A stretch of DNA of 20,615 nucleotides, from assembly GCA_002320485.1 (NCBI GenBank), contig DCKW01000021.1:6665-27279 (forward strand), in the 5' to 3' direction. Made by a program: the position numbers and the translations under genes. The DNA comes from Micavibrio sp. UBA1664 (GTDB lineage: Bacteria > Pseudomonadota > Alphaproteobacteria > Micavibrionales > UBA1664). Under the pieces are notes generated by a model. That model was not told the origin of the DNA, ran no database searches, and saw nothing but the letters and a program-made list of their open reading frames with translations. Below, piece after piece: positions 1-8,335 of the stretch (the first letter of the stretch is position 1; every line of letters begins with the position of its first letter).

Positions 1-405
1 CTGTTGATATCCTTTTTCTATTCCATGATGCCAGGCTTGATTGAAAGCGGATCGCTTTATTTGGCACAGCCGCCTCTTTATCGGTTAAGCGCAGGTGGCA
101 CGACAGTTTACGCGATGGATGATTTGCACCGCGAGGAACTCCTAAAAACCACTTTCAAAGGTAAATCAAAAATTGATGTCAGCCGCTTTAAGGGTTTGGG
201 CGAAATGCCGGCGGCTCAATTAAAAGAAACAACAATGAATCCTAAAACACGAACACTTCTACAGGTGACATTACCTGACACAATTGACGGGCAAAATCCG
301 GTTGATTCTCTCGTGGATGATTTGATGGGCAAAAACGCGGAGGCACGATTTAATTTCATTCAAGCTAACGCGGTCTATGCCGACGACGAGGCACTTGATA
401 TTTAA
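1..405 (+). CDS. parE: DNA topoisomerase IV subunit B, C-terminal end (partial)
   Basis: The reading frame is open from base 1 and ends at TAA 403-405, so only the last 134 residues of the protein are present; the true start lies outside the window. ParE is the ATPase subunit of topoisomerase IV, which unlinks daughter chromosomes with ParC. The visible part is the end of the TOPRIM region and the C-terminal tail. Type IIA topoisomerase signatures are clear: YLAQPPLYRL, then RFKGLGEMPAAQL and KETTMNPKTRTLL. The tail (LVDDLMGKNAEARFNFIQANA) and the long FKGKSKIDVSRFKGLGEM segment look like alphaproteobacterial ParE rather than GyrB, whose tail is usually different. GyrB is the only realistic alternative. 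The next gene, a lipoprotein, has its own promoter starting just after this stop. Confidence 0.9.
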   Translation: MLISFFYSMMPGLIESGSLYLAQPPLYRLSAGGTTVYAMDDLHREELLKTTFKGKSKIDVSRFKGLGEMPAAQLKETTMNPKTRTLLQVTLPDTIDGQNPVDSLVDDLMGKNAEARFNFIQANAVYADDEALDI

Positions 406-406
406 T

Positions 407-436
407 TTGACGGGCTTGGAAATTAATTCTTATTAT
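407..436 (+). promoter_or_regulatory. Predicted sigma-70-type promoter for the lipoprotein gene
   Basis: A -35 box TTGACG (407-412, five of six consensus bases) is followed after 18 bases by a -10 box TATTAT (431-436, five of six). Transcription would start near 443, giving a leader of about 20 bases that contains the AAGGAG ribosome binding site. The -35 box begins one base after the parE stop codon. The assignment rests on consensus matching only. Confidence 0.55.
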
Positions 437-464
437 TATTTCCGTATTAAGGAGAAAAAGATTG

Positions 465-692
465 ATGCCTTTAAATAGAAAAACCCTTTCGCTAACAGGT
501 TTGGCAGTGAGCGCATTCACTATCGTTTCCGGATGTACGGCCCCTGTTTCTCAGGCTCCTACACAAATTATTTATCCCGCTTCTGTATTTAATACACGCA
601 CCCATTCCGTGCCCGCCACGCCGCCGCGCTATAATATTTATACTCACGGCCCTGTCATGCGTGGATTTCGTTATGGAGACTATAAAAAATAA
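465..692 (+). CDS. Small putative lipoprotein
   Basis: A protein of 75 residues with a lipoprotein signal peptide: basic start (MPLNRK), a hydrophobic stretch, then the lipobox VSGC with the acylated cysteine at residue 24. It should be cleaved by signal peptidase II and lipid-anchored; the residue after Cys is Thr, not Asp, which would favour outer-membrane sorting under the E. coli rule. The mature part is about 50 residues, rich in Pro, Thr and Tyr, with no domain I recognise. ATG at 465 is chosen because AAGGAG (449-454) lies ten bases upstream; an in-frame TTG at 462 is the alternative. Short promoter, ribosome binding site and lipobox together support a real gene. It converges on the permease gene, whose stop is only 16 bases away. 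Function unknown. Confidence 0.75.
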   Translation: MPLNRKTLSLTGLAVSAFTIVSGCTAPVSQAPTQIIYPASVFNTRTHSVPATPPRYNIYTHGPVMRGFRYGDYKK

Positions 693-708
693 TTCAGGCC
701 ACTCGCCT

Positions 709-2571
709 TTAAAGATTGTAGTAAAATTTGGCGATAAAAATAAACGTTATCCATAATAAGAAGATAAGCGGTATTCCAGCCTTCATAAAATCCATGAATT
801 TATATTGTCCCGGGCCCATAACCATCAGATTGGTCTGGTATCCTATCGGTGATGCGAACGAACAATTGGCACCCATTATAACTACAACGGCAAATATCAA
901 AGGGTCAATATTTGCATTTGCGGCCAAATTCATGGCGATCGGTGTATATAAAATTGCGCAGGCATTATTGGTCAACAAGTTGGTTGTAATGGCCACTAAC
1001 ATGAATAAAACAGAAGCCATTACCAAAGGTTCATCTGCATAGGGAATGACGGTCAATACATCCGCCATAGCGGCGGCGCCTTTTGTAACCTGTAGAAAAG
1101 CACCGAGAGCCAATGCCGCACCGACAAGCAGATATATTTTCCTGTCTACAGCACGTAAAGCCTGACGAATGTTCAGGCAACCAGTTGCAATCATCAACAT
1201 AGCCCCTGCAATAGCGGCCACCGGGATAGGTAATATACCAAGAGCCGCAGATCCTATGGTTGCCAGAAATATTAATAACGCTATCGGTGCTTTTGCCGTT
1301 AAAGGCATGTCTTTAATACTGCCTGCCATAACAATGAAATCAGTATTGGCGCGCATAGATTCGAGCGACCCCTGCGATCCGGCGATTAACAATATATCTC
1401 CGGATTCAAGACGCACTCTACCCAGTCTTCTTCTAACCACCCGCGCACGGCGTTGAATACCCAACACTACAGCTCCGTATTGTTTATCAAATCCTGCTTG
1501 ATCTAGCGACATGTCAATTAAGCGGGATGCAGGTGTAATCATTACTTCTGCCAAAACCCTTGTAGTTAATTCATAGCCATCGGCATTTTCGGCATTTTCA
1601 TCATCTTCATCAATCATGCTTTCCATTTCCTGATCAGAAAGAAGAAACCCTGGATTGGACCCGAGAACATCAGTCAGCGCCTGCCTTGTGGCCGCAATAA
1701 TAATAATATCGCCTTTTTCAATTGCATATCCCTCAAAAGGTGGAAGAATGACGTGCCCTGCCCGCTGAATCATGCGGATATTAATATCAGGCAATTTAGG
1801 AAACTTCCCTTGGACACATTCCGATCCAATCAAAGGACTACTTGCCTCAATATCAATTTCTGCAATAAATTGTTTGTCACCGCCCGTTAATTGAGATGTC
1901 AAAGACGATCGATCAGGCAAAATAAGAGGCAACAGAAATCCGACATAGACAAAGCCGACAGCTGCCATAATCATGCCGGGAATTGTGAAATCGAAAAAAC
2001 CAAGAGGTTCGTACCCAAGGTCCTGCATGGCACTTGAAACCAAAAGGTTTGTCGATGACCCGATCAGAGTGGTCATTCCACCCAAAATAGCTCCAAAACT
2101 AAGAGGAATCATGACCCGCGATTGCGACAATGACACGTTACTGCACAATGTTTGCAGAATAGGAATTGCAAGAATAACCAATGGCGTATTATTCATGAAG
2201 GCAGAGGCAGCAAGCACAAAAAATATCAACATCACCGCGGCCACCCGACCTAAAAGCTTGTTCTTAACCTTAAAAAGAGAGGTTAAAGGGCGCAAGGCCT
2301 CTGTCTGAAGCATTCCCTGCCCCATAATAAGCAATGCCAAAACCGCCATAAGGGATGGGTTTGAAAAGCCCGCAAGCAAACTTGTAGGATCAAGCATGTT
2401 GCTACCCGAAGCGGTATTAAGCGGAAAAATCTGACCATATATTAATAAGACGGCGACAATTGATAGTGCCGTCATTTCTAAAGACACTTTTTCCTTGGCA
2501 AACGAATATACAGCCAACAAAGTGACAATTATTCCAAACCACATATGAAATTCTATTGGCATCGCAATCAT
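709..2571 (-). CDS. SLC13/DASS-family permease with two RCK-C domains
   Basis: A 620-residue inner-membrane transporter. Hydrophobic segments occupy about residues 10-220 and 425-618. The soluble middle holds two RCK-C (TrkA_C) type domains, about 225-305 and 335-412, joined by a very acidic linker (about 314-331). The membrane halves carry family signatures: NNTPLV at 127-132, GSSTNLLV at 171-178 and, in the second half, SPIGYQTNLMV near 574, the paired helix-break motifs that bind substrate and sodium in this family. Relatives carry sulfate, dicarboxylates or other anions; the substrate here cannot be told from sequence. RCK-C domains usually sense small ligands, so gating by a ligand is a fair inference. 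The ATG at 2571 overlaps the lptD stop as ATGA, so translation is probably coupled to lptD. A second ATG at 2562 is possible. Confidence 0.88.
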   Translation of the reverse strand: MIAMPIEFHMWFGIIVTLLAVYSFAKEKVSLEMTALSIVAVLLIYGQIFPLNTASGSNMLDPTSLLAGFSNPSLMAVLALLIMGQGMLQTEALRPLTSLFKVKNKLLGRVAAVMLIFFVLAASAFMNNTPLVILAIPILQTLCSNVSLSQSRVMIPLSFGAILGGMTTLIGSSTNLLVSSAMQDLGYEPLGFFDFTIPGMIMAAVGFVYVGFLLPLILPDRSSLTSQLTGGDKQFIAEIDIEASSPLIGSECVQGKFPKLPDINIRMIQRAGHVILPPFEGYAIEKGDIIIIAATRQALTDVLGSNPGFLLSDQEMESMIDEDDENAENADGYELTTRVLAEVMITPASRLIDMSLDQAGFDKQYGAVVLGIQRRARVVRRRLGRVRLESGDILLIAGSQGSLESMRANTDFIVMAGSIKDMPLTAKAPIALLIFLATIGSAALGILPIPVAAIAGAMLMIATGCLNIRQALRAVDRKIYLLVGAALALGAFLQVTKGAAAMADVLTVIPYADEPLVMASVLFMLVAITTNLLTNNACAILYTPIAMNLAANANIDPLIFAVVVIMGANCSFASPIGYQTNLMVMGPGQYKFMDFMKAGIPLIFLLWITFIFIAKFYYNL

Positions 2572-4814
2572 AGTTCATACTCATTATCATTGTCATCGCC
2601 GGATCCGTAATCATACGCAGTTGTTTCAAACTCACCTAGATTTTTCAATCGTAACCGCATCAGTACGGCTGTATCGTTCGATCCCGTAGCATCCCTTTGC
2701 AATTCCCGCCTTAGCTCGGTCGTAACGCCAAAACAATCATCATCATAAGATATACCCATAACCGATTGTCTTAGTCCCGGATCTTCCCCCATATCGAACA
2801 GAGCGGCCACACGACCCGACCAATTATCGTTGAATACCTGTGTGATGCTGCCTTGTATCTGTTCCCTGCTCTCGGTAAATTCCGTTCCTTGCGATCCTCT
2901 TTCATAGAGATATATCGCCCCAAACCGTATGGTATCCGTTCCCGTTGCTCCAAATATCTCATGGCGTTCAGCATTCAGTTTCTGACCGTTCAACTGAAAC
3001 CTGTAATTTATATTGTGTTTGTAATGATCAAAACCTGCCGATATTTGCCCAACGACATCAGACTCCTGATTTTCAAATCCTGAGCCATTCTGGAAAGGAT
3101 TATCTTCATTTTGCAGACGATAACTTTGTCCCAGTGAAACTACAAATTCATCACCGTTATCTTTATAATATCCCGTTTCAACGCCATAATTCACGCGCGT
3201 TCTATCCTCAACCCTGTCAAGGCCGGGAAAACGGTCAATTTCGAAGAGATTGGTAACATCAATCTGTGCGTCGATACTGTCCTCGTTAGGAATTGTACTG
3301 TCATTATCAACATCAGGTCGGGCGGTCAGACCCACTTTCGGTTTAATCCGTACCTGTGCCGCTTCCAGACGCTTTTGTAAAGGATACGATAATTCGATAT
3401 TAGCCGTAGGTATAAAACGGCTATCATAGGCATTTTCATCCTCATTGGGATCCGTTTTCGCCAGATCCCGATCAGATGTATAATAGACATCGCCCCTCAT
3501 GGCCAGATCAACCTTTGAAACAATCCCTGCAGGTAATATATCTTGCCTTTGCCAAGCAAGACGACTACTGGCACGATTAACATCCTGCTCATTACCTTCC
3601 CTGAACAAACTTAAAAAAGAGCTATCCCATTTGAGGCGGCCGCCAACAATCGAATTCGGTGCCCCTACAAATGACATATTGGCAAAAGGAAGGGCATTGG
3701 GCTGATCAACATTTCTGTCCAAACGCAAATCTTGAAATCCCAGTAATTCAACCGATGCGTAATCACGATTATCAAATCGTTCGGCATATATACGGTTTGT
3801 GAGAACATCCGGATCCTCCATATCATATTGCTCAAGATATTGTTCGTCGGATGTCAGTTTAAGATCTGTACCGGCACGCCAGTGATTATCGATATTCCAA
3901 AGCGATTGAAGTTCGAAATGGCCGCGTAATTCATCATCAACATAAACATTGTTACCGTTTACCCTGTCTATTCTATCTGAATACGTGAAAGAACCTGCCG
4001 CCCTGATAGAGGCATCTTCAAAACGCTTACGCATTTCCAGATTCATCTGAGGGGCTGATTTGGTAAAAACTCTAGTGCCGATCGTTGCATCCATAGAGCG
4101 ATTGATCGCCCAATAATAAGGAATTTCAGTATTAAAACCATAATCACTGCCAAACCCGAGGGATGGTGTCAAAAACCCACTTTTTTGAGGAATGGTGCCA
4201 TCAGGATGACTAAAATAAGGAAAATAGAAAATCGGCAAGCCCCACGCTTCAAATCGTACATCATCATAACTGATCATAGCCGTATTTTTGTTGTGCGTTA
4301 CTTCAGAAGCCCGCAAGGCCCATGTTGGAACTTTATCGGGATTTTCTTCGCAAGCTTTACAAGGTGTGTAGCGGGCGTCCTTAAGGATATGGCGGTCAGG
4401 CGTTTCACGAATGGCTCTTGAAGCCCACATGCGGGAGCCGTCGTTCAATTCCGAATATAGGCTATTAACCAGCCCTTGTTGCATGGCGTTACTTAATTCA
4501 AAGGTTTTTGCGTAATATATATTCCCGTCACCATCGTCAAATCTAACATTCCCCTGCGCTTGTGATGAATCATCGGAGATATTATATATGATCCGCTCGG
4601 CAGCCAGTGTCTGCCCCTCTTGAACAAGAATAACATTGCCTTCAGCGGTAATGATACCGGACTCCTGATCATAGATAAATTTGTCGGCCTCTATATCGCT
4701 TTTTACAGGTGCAGCCCATGCTTCGTGACCATTGGCTAATATAATAGCCAATGTATAAACAGGAAAAATGAACAAGAAATTTAGAAAGCGCATTGTTGTT
4801 ATTCTGGTCAGCAC
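2568..4814 (-). CDS. lptD: LPS-assembly protein LptD (OstA)
   Basis: Outer-membrane beta-barrel that, with LptE, inserts lipopolysaccharide into the outer leaflet. The 748-residue length is close to E. coli LptD. The signal peptide ends around residue 34 (EAWA, then APVKS). An N-terminal OstA/LptA-like domain follows (about 38-110, including GNVILVQEGQTLAAERIIY), then the conserved LPYFSHPDGT-like stretch (here FPYFSHPDGTIPQKSGFLTP), then a long barrel with alternating aromatic strands. Only three cysteines exist: C152 and C155 (CKAC) and C694. E. coli uses four for two interdomain disulfides, so at most one such bond can form here. The protein ends in an acidic tail (GDDNDNEYEL) rather than an aromatic residue. 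GTG at 4814 is the chosen start because AGGAG sits five bases upstream; ATG at 4793 has no such site. The usual partners surA, pdxA and rsmA are not next to it. Confidence 0.93.
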   Translation of the reverse strand: MLTRITTMRFLNFLFIFPVYTLAIILANGHEAWAAPVKSDIEADKFIYDQESGIITAEGNVILVQEGQTLAAERIIYNISDDSSQAQGNVRFDDGDGNIYYAKTFELSNAMQQGLVNSLYSELNDGSRMWASRAIRETPDRHILKDARYTPCKACEENPDKVPTWALRASEVTHNKNTAMISYDDVRFEAWGLPIFYFPYFSHPDGTIPQKSGFLTPSLGFGSDYGFNTEIPYYWAINRSMDATIGTRVFTKSAPQMNLEMRKRFEDASIRAAGSFTYSDRIDRVNGNNVYVDDELRGHFELQSLWNIDNHWRAGTDLKLTSDEQYLEQYDMEDPDVLTNRIYAERFDNRDYASVELLGFQDLRLDRNVDQPNALPFANMSFVGAPNSIVGGRLKWDSSFLSLFREGNEQDVNRASSRLAWQRQDILPAGIVSKVDLAMRGDVYYTSDRDLAKTDPNEDENAYDSRFIPTANIELSYPLQKRLEAAQVRIKPKVGLTARPDVDNDSTIPNEDSIDAQIDVTNLFEIDRFPGLDRVEDRTRVNYGVETGYYKDNGDEFVVSLGQSYRLQNEDNPFQNGSGFENQESDVVGQISAGFDHYKHNINYRFQLNGQKLNAERHEIFGATGTDTIRFGAIYLYERGSQGTEFTESREQIQGSITQVFNDNWSGRVAALFDMGEDPGLRQSVMGISYDDDCFGVTTELRRELQRDATGSNDTAVLMRLRLKNLGEFETTAYDYGSGDDNDNEYEL

Positions 4815-4819
4815 CTAGA

Positions 4820-4824
4820 CTCCT
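4820..4824 (-). promoter_or_regulatory. Ribosome binding site that decides the lptD start
   Basis: On the minus strand AGGAG is followed by five bases and then GTG at 4814. No comparable site precedes the downstream ATG at 4793, whose upstream bases are A/C-rich. This favours the GTG start and a slightly longer signal-peptide n-region. Confidence 0.65.
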
Positions 4825-4846
4825 GTCAACAAGGCTTTATTTGTTA

Positions 4847-6130
4847 TTAACGATCAATCGCCATAAAAGCCGGCATTTCATTACCAAAGCCAACAGGAGT
4901 TGGAGTGTCATCACGCTCGTTTTGATTGGAAGATGACCTTTTTTTGACATCTTTAGACGGGGATGATGCGGTTTTGCTCTGTACTTTTGGCGATTTTACA
5001 GGCTTAGCGTTAATTCTCTCTATTGTCTGATCTGTCAGTTTTTCAATAGCGTCAAGATATTTTTCGTCATCTTTCAAACATACAAAGCTATACGCCTCGC
5101 CGGTTTTGCCTGCACGGCCCGTCCGACCGATGCGGTGGACATAATCTTCTGCATTCAATGGTAAATCCATATTAAAAACATGACCAACATTCGAAATATC
5201 AATGCCGCGGGCCGCAACATCACTGCATACAAGAACACGGATATTACCTTCCTTGAATTTTTTTAATGTGTCGGTACGCATATTTTGCGACATATCGCCA
5301 TGCAATGCCCCAACCTTCACACCGGATTTCATCAAAGCATCCGCATATCCATCAATATCGCGTTTACGGTTACAAAAAATAAAAGCGGATTCGACCTCAA
5401 GTTTTTGGATGTAATGGATTAATTGCTCTTTTTTCTGAATGCTTCTGGAGAGCATAATTAAATATTGCGACACATTTTTTGTTGTGGATGAACGCTTTGC
5501 AACTTCAATAGTTTTTGGATTATCCATCAGCTTTTCAGCAAGTTTTTGAATGGGCTTCGGCATGGTTGCGGAAAACAGTAAATTTTGACGCAATGGGGGT
5601 AATAAACTGATAATTTTTTCAATATCGGGGATAAATCCCATGTCAAGCATACGGTCGGCTTCATCAATCACCAGAAATTTAATATCACGAAGCAATACGT
5701 TTCCTCGTTCATGAAGATCAAGCAAACGACCCGGTGTTGCAATCAAAATATCCACACCGCGTTCCAGTTTTGCAATCTGATCATTTGCCTGAACGCCCCC
5801 GACAATCAAAGCGTGGGTTAAAGACAAATATTTTGCGTATTTTTCAATATTTTCCGCAACTTGTGCCGCCAACTCACGCGTTGGTGTCAGTACCAAAGCA
5901 CGCGGCATGCGAGCCTTTGCAATACCACCTTGTAATACCTCGATCATTGGCAAAGTGAAACTTGCCGTTTTCCCGGTTCCGGTTTGAGCTATCCCGATTA
6001 CATCCTTCATCATCAAAATGCTGGGAATTGCCTTTTCCTGAATTTCCGTCGGATGTTCATACCCCGCATCATCAATAGCCCGCAGAATATTTTTGTCTAG
6101 CCCAAGATCGGTAAATGTCGTTTTTGTCAA
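4847..6130 (-). CDS. DEAD-box ATP-dependent RNA helicase, RhlE-like
   Basis: Cytoplasmic RNA helicase of 427 residues; family members unwind short RNA duplexes in ribosome assembly and mRNA turnover. All core motifs are intact and in order: Q motif (F6 and PTEIQ 27-31), AQTGTGKT 48-55, PTRELA 83-88, TPGR 132-135, DEAD 156-159, SAT 187-189, ARGID 307-311 and HRIGRTGR 332-339. A basic, Ser/Lys-rich tail runs from about 376, as in RhlE-type proteins. The precise subfamily (RhlE, DeaD, SrmB) is not certain. The start is TTG at 6130: an in-frame TAA lies five codons upstream and the next Met is residue 40, which would remove the Q motif. No clear ribosome binding site precedes it. lptD starts 32 bases downstream, so the two could share a transcript; tRNA-Glu lies just upstream in the same direction. 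Confidence 0.92.
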   Translation of the reverse strand: MTKTTFTDLGLDKNILRAIDDAGYEHPTEIQEKAIPSILMMKDVIGIAQTGTGKTASFTLPMIEVLQGGIAKARMPRALVLTPTRELAAQVAENIEKYAKYLSLTHALIVGGVQANDQIAKLERGVDILIATPGRLLDLHERGNVLLRDIKFLVIDEADRMLDMGFIPDIEKIISLLPPLRQNLLFSATMPKPIQKLAEKLMDNPKTIEVAKRSSTTKNVSQYLIMLSRSIQKKEQLIHYIQKLEVESAFIFCNRKRDIDGYADALMKSGVKVGALHGDMSQNMRTDTLKKFKEGNIRVLVCSDVAARGIDISNVGHVFNMDLPLNAEDYVHRIGRTGRAGKTGEAYSFVCLKDDEKYLDAIEKLTDQTIERINAKPVKSPKVQSKTASSPSKDVKKRSSSNQNERDDTPTPVGFGNEMPAFMAIDR

Positions 6131-6188
6131 ATCAGTAAAATCTTATATGCTTGTCTGTGTTTACTCTATCAGTTTAACTAGCTGATAA

Positions 6189-6264
6189 TGGCATCCCGTA
6201 CGGGATTCGAACCCGTGTTGCCGCCGTGAAAGGGCGGTGTCCTAGGCCTCTAGACGAACGGGAC
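6189..6264 (-). tRNA. tRNA-Glu (anticodon TTC)
   Basis: A 76-base tRNA read on the minus strand. The acceptor stem begins GTCCCGT and closes with ACGGGAT, followed by discriminator G and an encoded CCA (6191-6189). The D-arm has the typical Glu sequence TTCGTCTAGAGGCC. The anticodon stem CCGCC/GGCGG encloses the loop CTTTCAC, giving anticodon TTC. The T-arm contains GGTTCGAATCC. The first pair is G1-U72, a wobble instead of the usual G1-C72. A well-placed promoter lies upstream at 6312-6340. Confidence 0.96.
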
Positions 6265-6311
6265 GCAGTTAAAAAAAGCGTAAGTCTTTGGTATTGCCTA
6301 AGTTCCGTTGT

Positions 6312-6340
6312 ATATAATGTTTTTCGCGCCATGAAATCAA
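6312..6340 (-). promoter_or_regulatory. Predicted promoter of tRNA-Glu
   Basis: Read on the minus strand, TTGATT (6340-6335) and TTATAT (6317-6312) are separated by exactly 17 bases. Transcription would start about 40 bases before the mature tRNA 5' end, leaving a short leader for RNase P to remove. The site lies in the 100-base gap between recJ and the tRNA, where no other element is seen. Predicted from consensus only. Confidence 0.55.
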
Positions 6341-6364
6341 GCACTTTTTTCACTTTTTTTATGA

Positions 6365-8215
6365 TTAGACTGCCATTGCATCTGAAATATGAAACTCAAC
6401 TGTTTCACGACCCTGCCATTGGTTGATTTTCACTTGCCCAAGTAAATGAACAGCCCTGGCCGATCCGGCAAATTCGCGTAACATTTTGCCCAGATCATTT
6501 TCCAGTGCACGAAAAGCTACGGCCTTTAACCCGACGCTGCCTTCACTATCCTTGATTGTACAACGCACGTGATTGGCCCCGACCTGATCTGCATAATCTA
6601 TGACGACAGACGATAAAACCGTTACCGGCTCCTCGTTAGACATTCCATAAGGGGCAAGCGAATCTAATAATAATCGGGCTGTTGATATATTAAGGCTACG
6701 GACCGCCATGCAGCTATCAATAATTATTATGCTGTTTGAAAATCCTGAAGGATTCGCCTTAAGTGTGGCGTCCTTTACTTTTTTATTAAAAAAGATACGA
6801 AACGCATCAATATTTTCTTTCAAAATAGTAAAACCACCGGCCATGGCGTGACCGCCTCCTTTTACAAGCAATCCTTCGCGTTGCCCTTCCATAAAGATAT
6901 CGGCAAGATGAACGCCGGGAATAGAACGTCCCGAAGCACGCCCTTCGATATGGCCGTATTCCGTTTCCACGTACGCAATAACACAGGCCGGTTTTTCAAA
7001 CTTATCTTTAATGGCGCCGGCAACCAGCCCGCTCAAACCGGTATGCCACCCTTCCCCGTCAATAACAATTCCTGCATTATCCGGCGATTCAATCATCATG
7101 GCTTTGGCTTTTTCCATTGCCTCGCGGGTCATATCCTTTTGAATGGATTTACGCTTCTCGTTACAATCGTCCAGCAACCATGCAATTCGCATTGCCTCTT
7201 CTTCACAATCGGAAGATAATAATCGTGCGCCAAGGTCGCTTTGATGCACACGTGACCCTGCATTAATACGCGGCCCCAACATAAATCCGGCATGATACGG
7301 ATCGGGTAATGACGTAATATTTGAGACATTCAAAAGGGCCCTTAATCCATAATTTTCTCTTTCCGCCATCATGGTAAAGCCGTGTTTGACAAACAGTCGA
7401 TTGGCCTCAACCAGAGGCACCATATCGCAAACTGTTCCAAGGGCAACCAGATCAAGAAATCGGCGCATACTTGGCTCGGGTTTATTATTATAATGACCTT
7501 TTTGTCGTAACTTTGCATTCACGGCAATGCTGAGCAAGAATGTCACACCGACAGCCGCCATATAATCATAGCCGCTGTCGCAGTTACTCAATTTTGGGTT
7601 AATGATGTAATCTGCTTCAGGAAGGGCGCTGTCAGGCTCATGATGATCGACAACTATTGTTTGTAACCCAATAGTGTTCGCATAGCCCAACGGATCAATT
7701 GCGGTAATTCCACAGTCAAGAACCACTACAATCTCTGTCCCCTGCCCTTTTAAATAATCAAATCCTTTTGCAGAAGGGCCATAACCGTCATTCAAACGAT
7801 CGGGAATAAAGAATGGAATATCATCGCTGACGCCGGCAGCTTTTAAAAAGCTTTTCAACACAGCGCAACTTGTTGCACCATCAACGTCAAAGTCAGCCAA
7901 AATACCGATTTTTCGGCCCTCCATAATGGCGGTGGCCAAAAAATCACTTGTTTTATCCATATTTTTCAAAGCAAACGGATCAGGAAAATGTAACGACAAT
8001 TTAGGATTTAGAAAGCTGTCGATATCGCCTTTATCAAGATCACGTAAAACAAGAAGACGGGCTATAATTTCCGGAAGCTGATAAGCCTGTATAAGATGGT
8101 CAACCCGATTCTCGTCAACTTGGGCTAAAGTCCATTTCTTTCCCTTTACCGACATTTTGTTCATAAACGGATCTGTACCGGAGAAGGCAAGATCTTGCTT
8201 TACTGCCTGAAGCAT
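6365..8215 (-). CDS. recJ: Single-stranded-DNA-specific exonuclease RecJ
   Basis: 5'-3' exonuclease acting in RecF-pathway recombination and mismatch repair. In a 616-residue protein from the ATG at 8215, the DHH phosphoesterase motifs are complete: DFDVDGATS 108-116, LDCG 166-169 and DHHEP 190-194, which bind the two metal ions. The later DHHA1 part carries GRASGRSIPGVHL and GGHAMAGGF. An open frame continues up to an ATG at 8263 (632 residues), but the best promoter (8250-8277) overlaps that ATG. AAAGG (8231-8227) precedes the ATG at 8215 instead, and the extra 16 residues do not resemble a RecJ start. The gene diverges from phaC. Confidence 0.94.
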   Translation of the reverse strand: MLQAVKQDLAFSGTDPFMNKMSVKGKKWTLAQVDENRVDHLIQAYQLPEIIARLLVLRDLDKGDIDSFLNPKLSLHFPDPFALKNMDKTSDFLATAIMEGRKIGILADFDVDGATSCAVLKSFLKAAGVSDDIPFFIPDRLNDGYGPSAKGFDYLKGQGTEIVVVLDCGITAIDPLGYANTIGLQTIVVDHHEPDSALPEADYIINPKLSNCDSGYDYMAAVGVTFLLSIAVNAKLRQKGHYNNKPEPSMRRFLDLVALGTVCDMVPLVEANRLFVKHGFTMMAERENYGLRALLNVSNITSLPDPYHAGFMLGPRINAGSRVHQSDLGARLLSSDCEEEAMRIAWLLDDCNEKRKSIQKDMTREAMEKAKAMMIESPDNAGIVIDGEGWHTGLSGLVAGAIKDKFEKPACVIAYVETEYGHIEGRASGRSIPGVHLADIFMEGQREGLLVKGGGHAMAGGFTILKENIDAFRIFFNKKVKDATLKANPSGFSNSIIIIDSCMAVRSLNISTARLLLDSLAPYGMSNEEPVTVLSSVVIDYADQVGANHVRCTIKDSEGSVGLKAVAFRALENDLGKMLREFAGSARAVHLLGQVKINQWQGRETVEFHISDAMAV

Positions 8216-8249
8216 AAAATTTCCAACCTTTATTCTTATTGTGTTTAAC

Positions 8250-8277
8250 GCTATATGATTCATAAACGCGGCGTCAA
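8250..8277 (-). promoter_or_regulatory. Predicted recJ promoter
   Basis: On the minus strand TTGACG (8277-8272, five of six) and TATAGC (8255-8250, four of six) are 16 bases apart. Transcription would start near 8243, after the upstream candidate ATG at 8263 and before the ATG at 8215. It therefore supports the shorter RecJ. Consensus-based prediction. Confidence 0.45.
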
Positions 8278-8306
8278 AAAATCCCAGACAGAACGCCCTT
8301 TAAACA

Positions 8307-8335
8307 TTGAAAAAATGCACGACACTGTATTTAAA
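8307..8335 (+). promoter_or_regulatory. Predicted phaC promoter
   Basis: TTGAAA (8307-8312, five of six) and TTTAAA (8330-8335, four of six) are separated by 17 bases. The implied start near 8342 lies after the first in-frame ATG codons of the phaC frame (8255 and 8315) and about 48 bases before the ATG at 8390, in agreement with the family-based start. Moderate support only. Confidence 0.4.

Noticed and set aside
697..710. AGGC/GCCT hairpin between the convergent lipoprotein and permease genes
   Set aside because: A four-pair stem followed by only TTT; such structures are common by chance.
6167..6187. Inverted repeat TATCAG/CTGATA just after tRNA-Glu as a terminator
   Set aside because: Only six AT-rich pairs with a nine-base loop and no T-run on the minus strand; too weak to call, and read-through into the helicase gene is possible.
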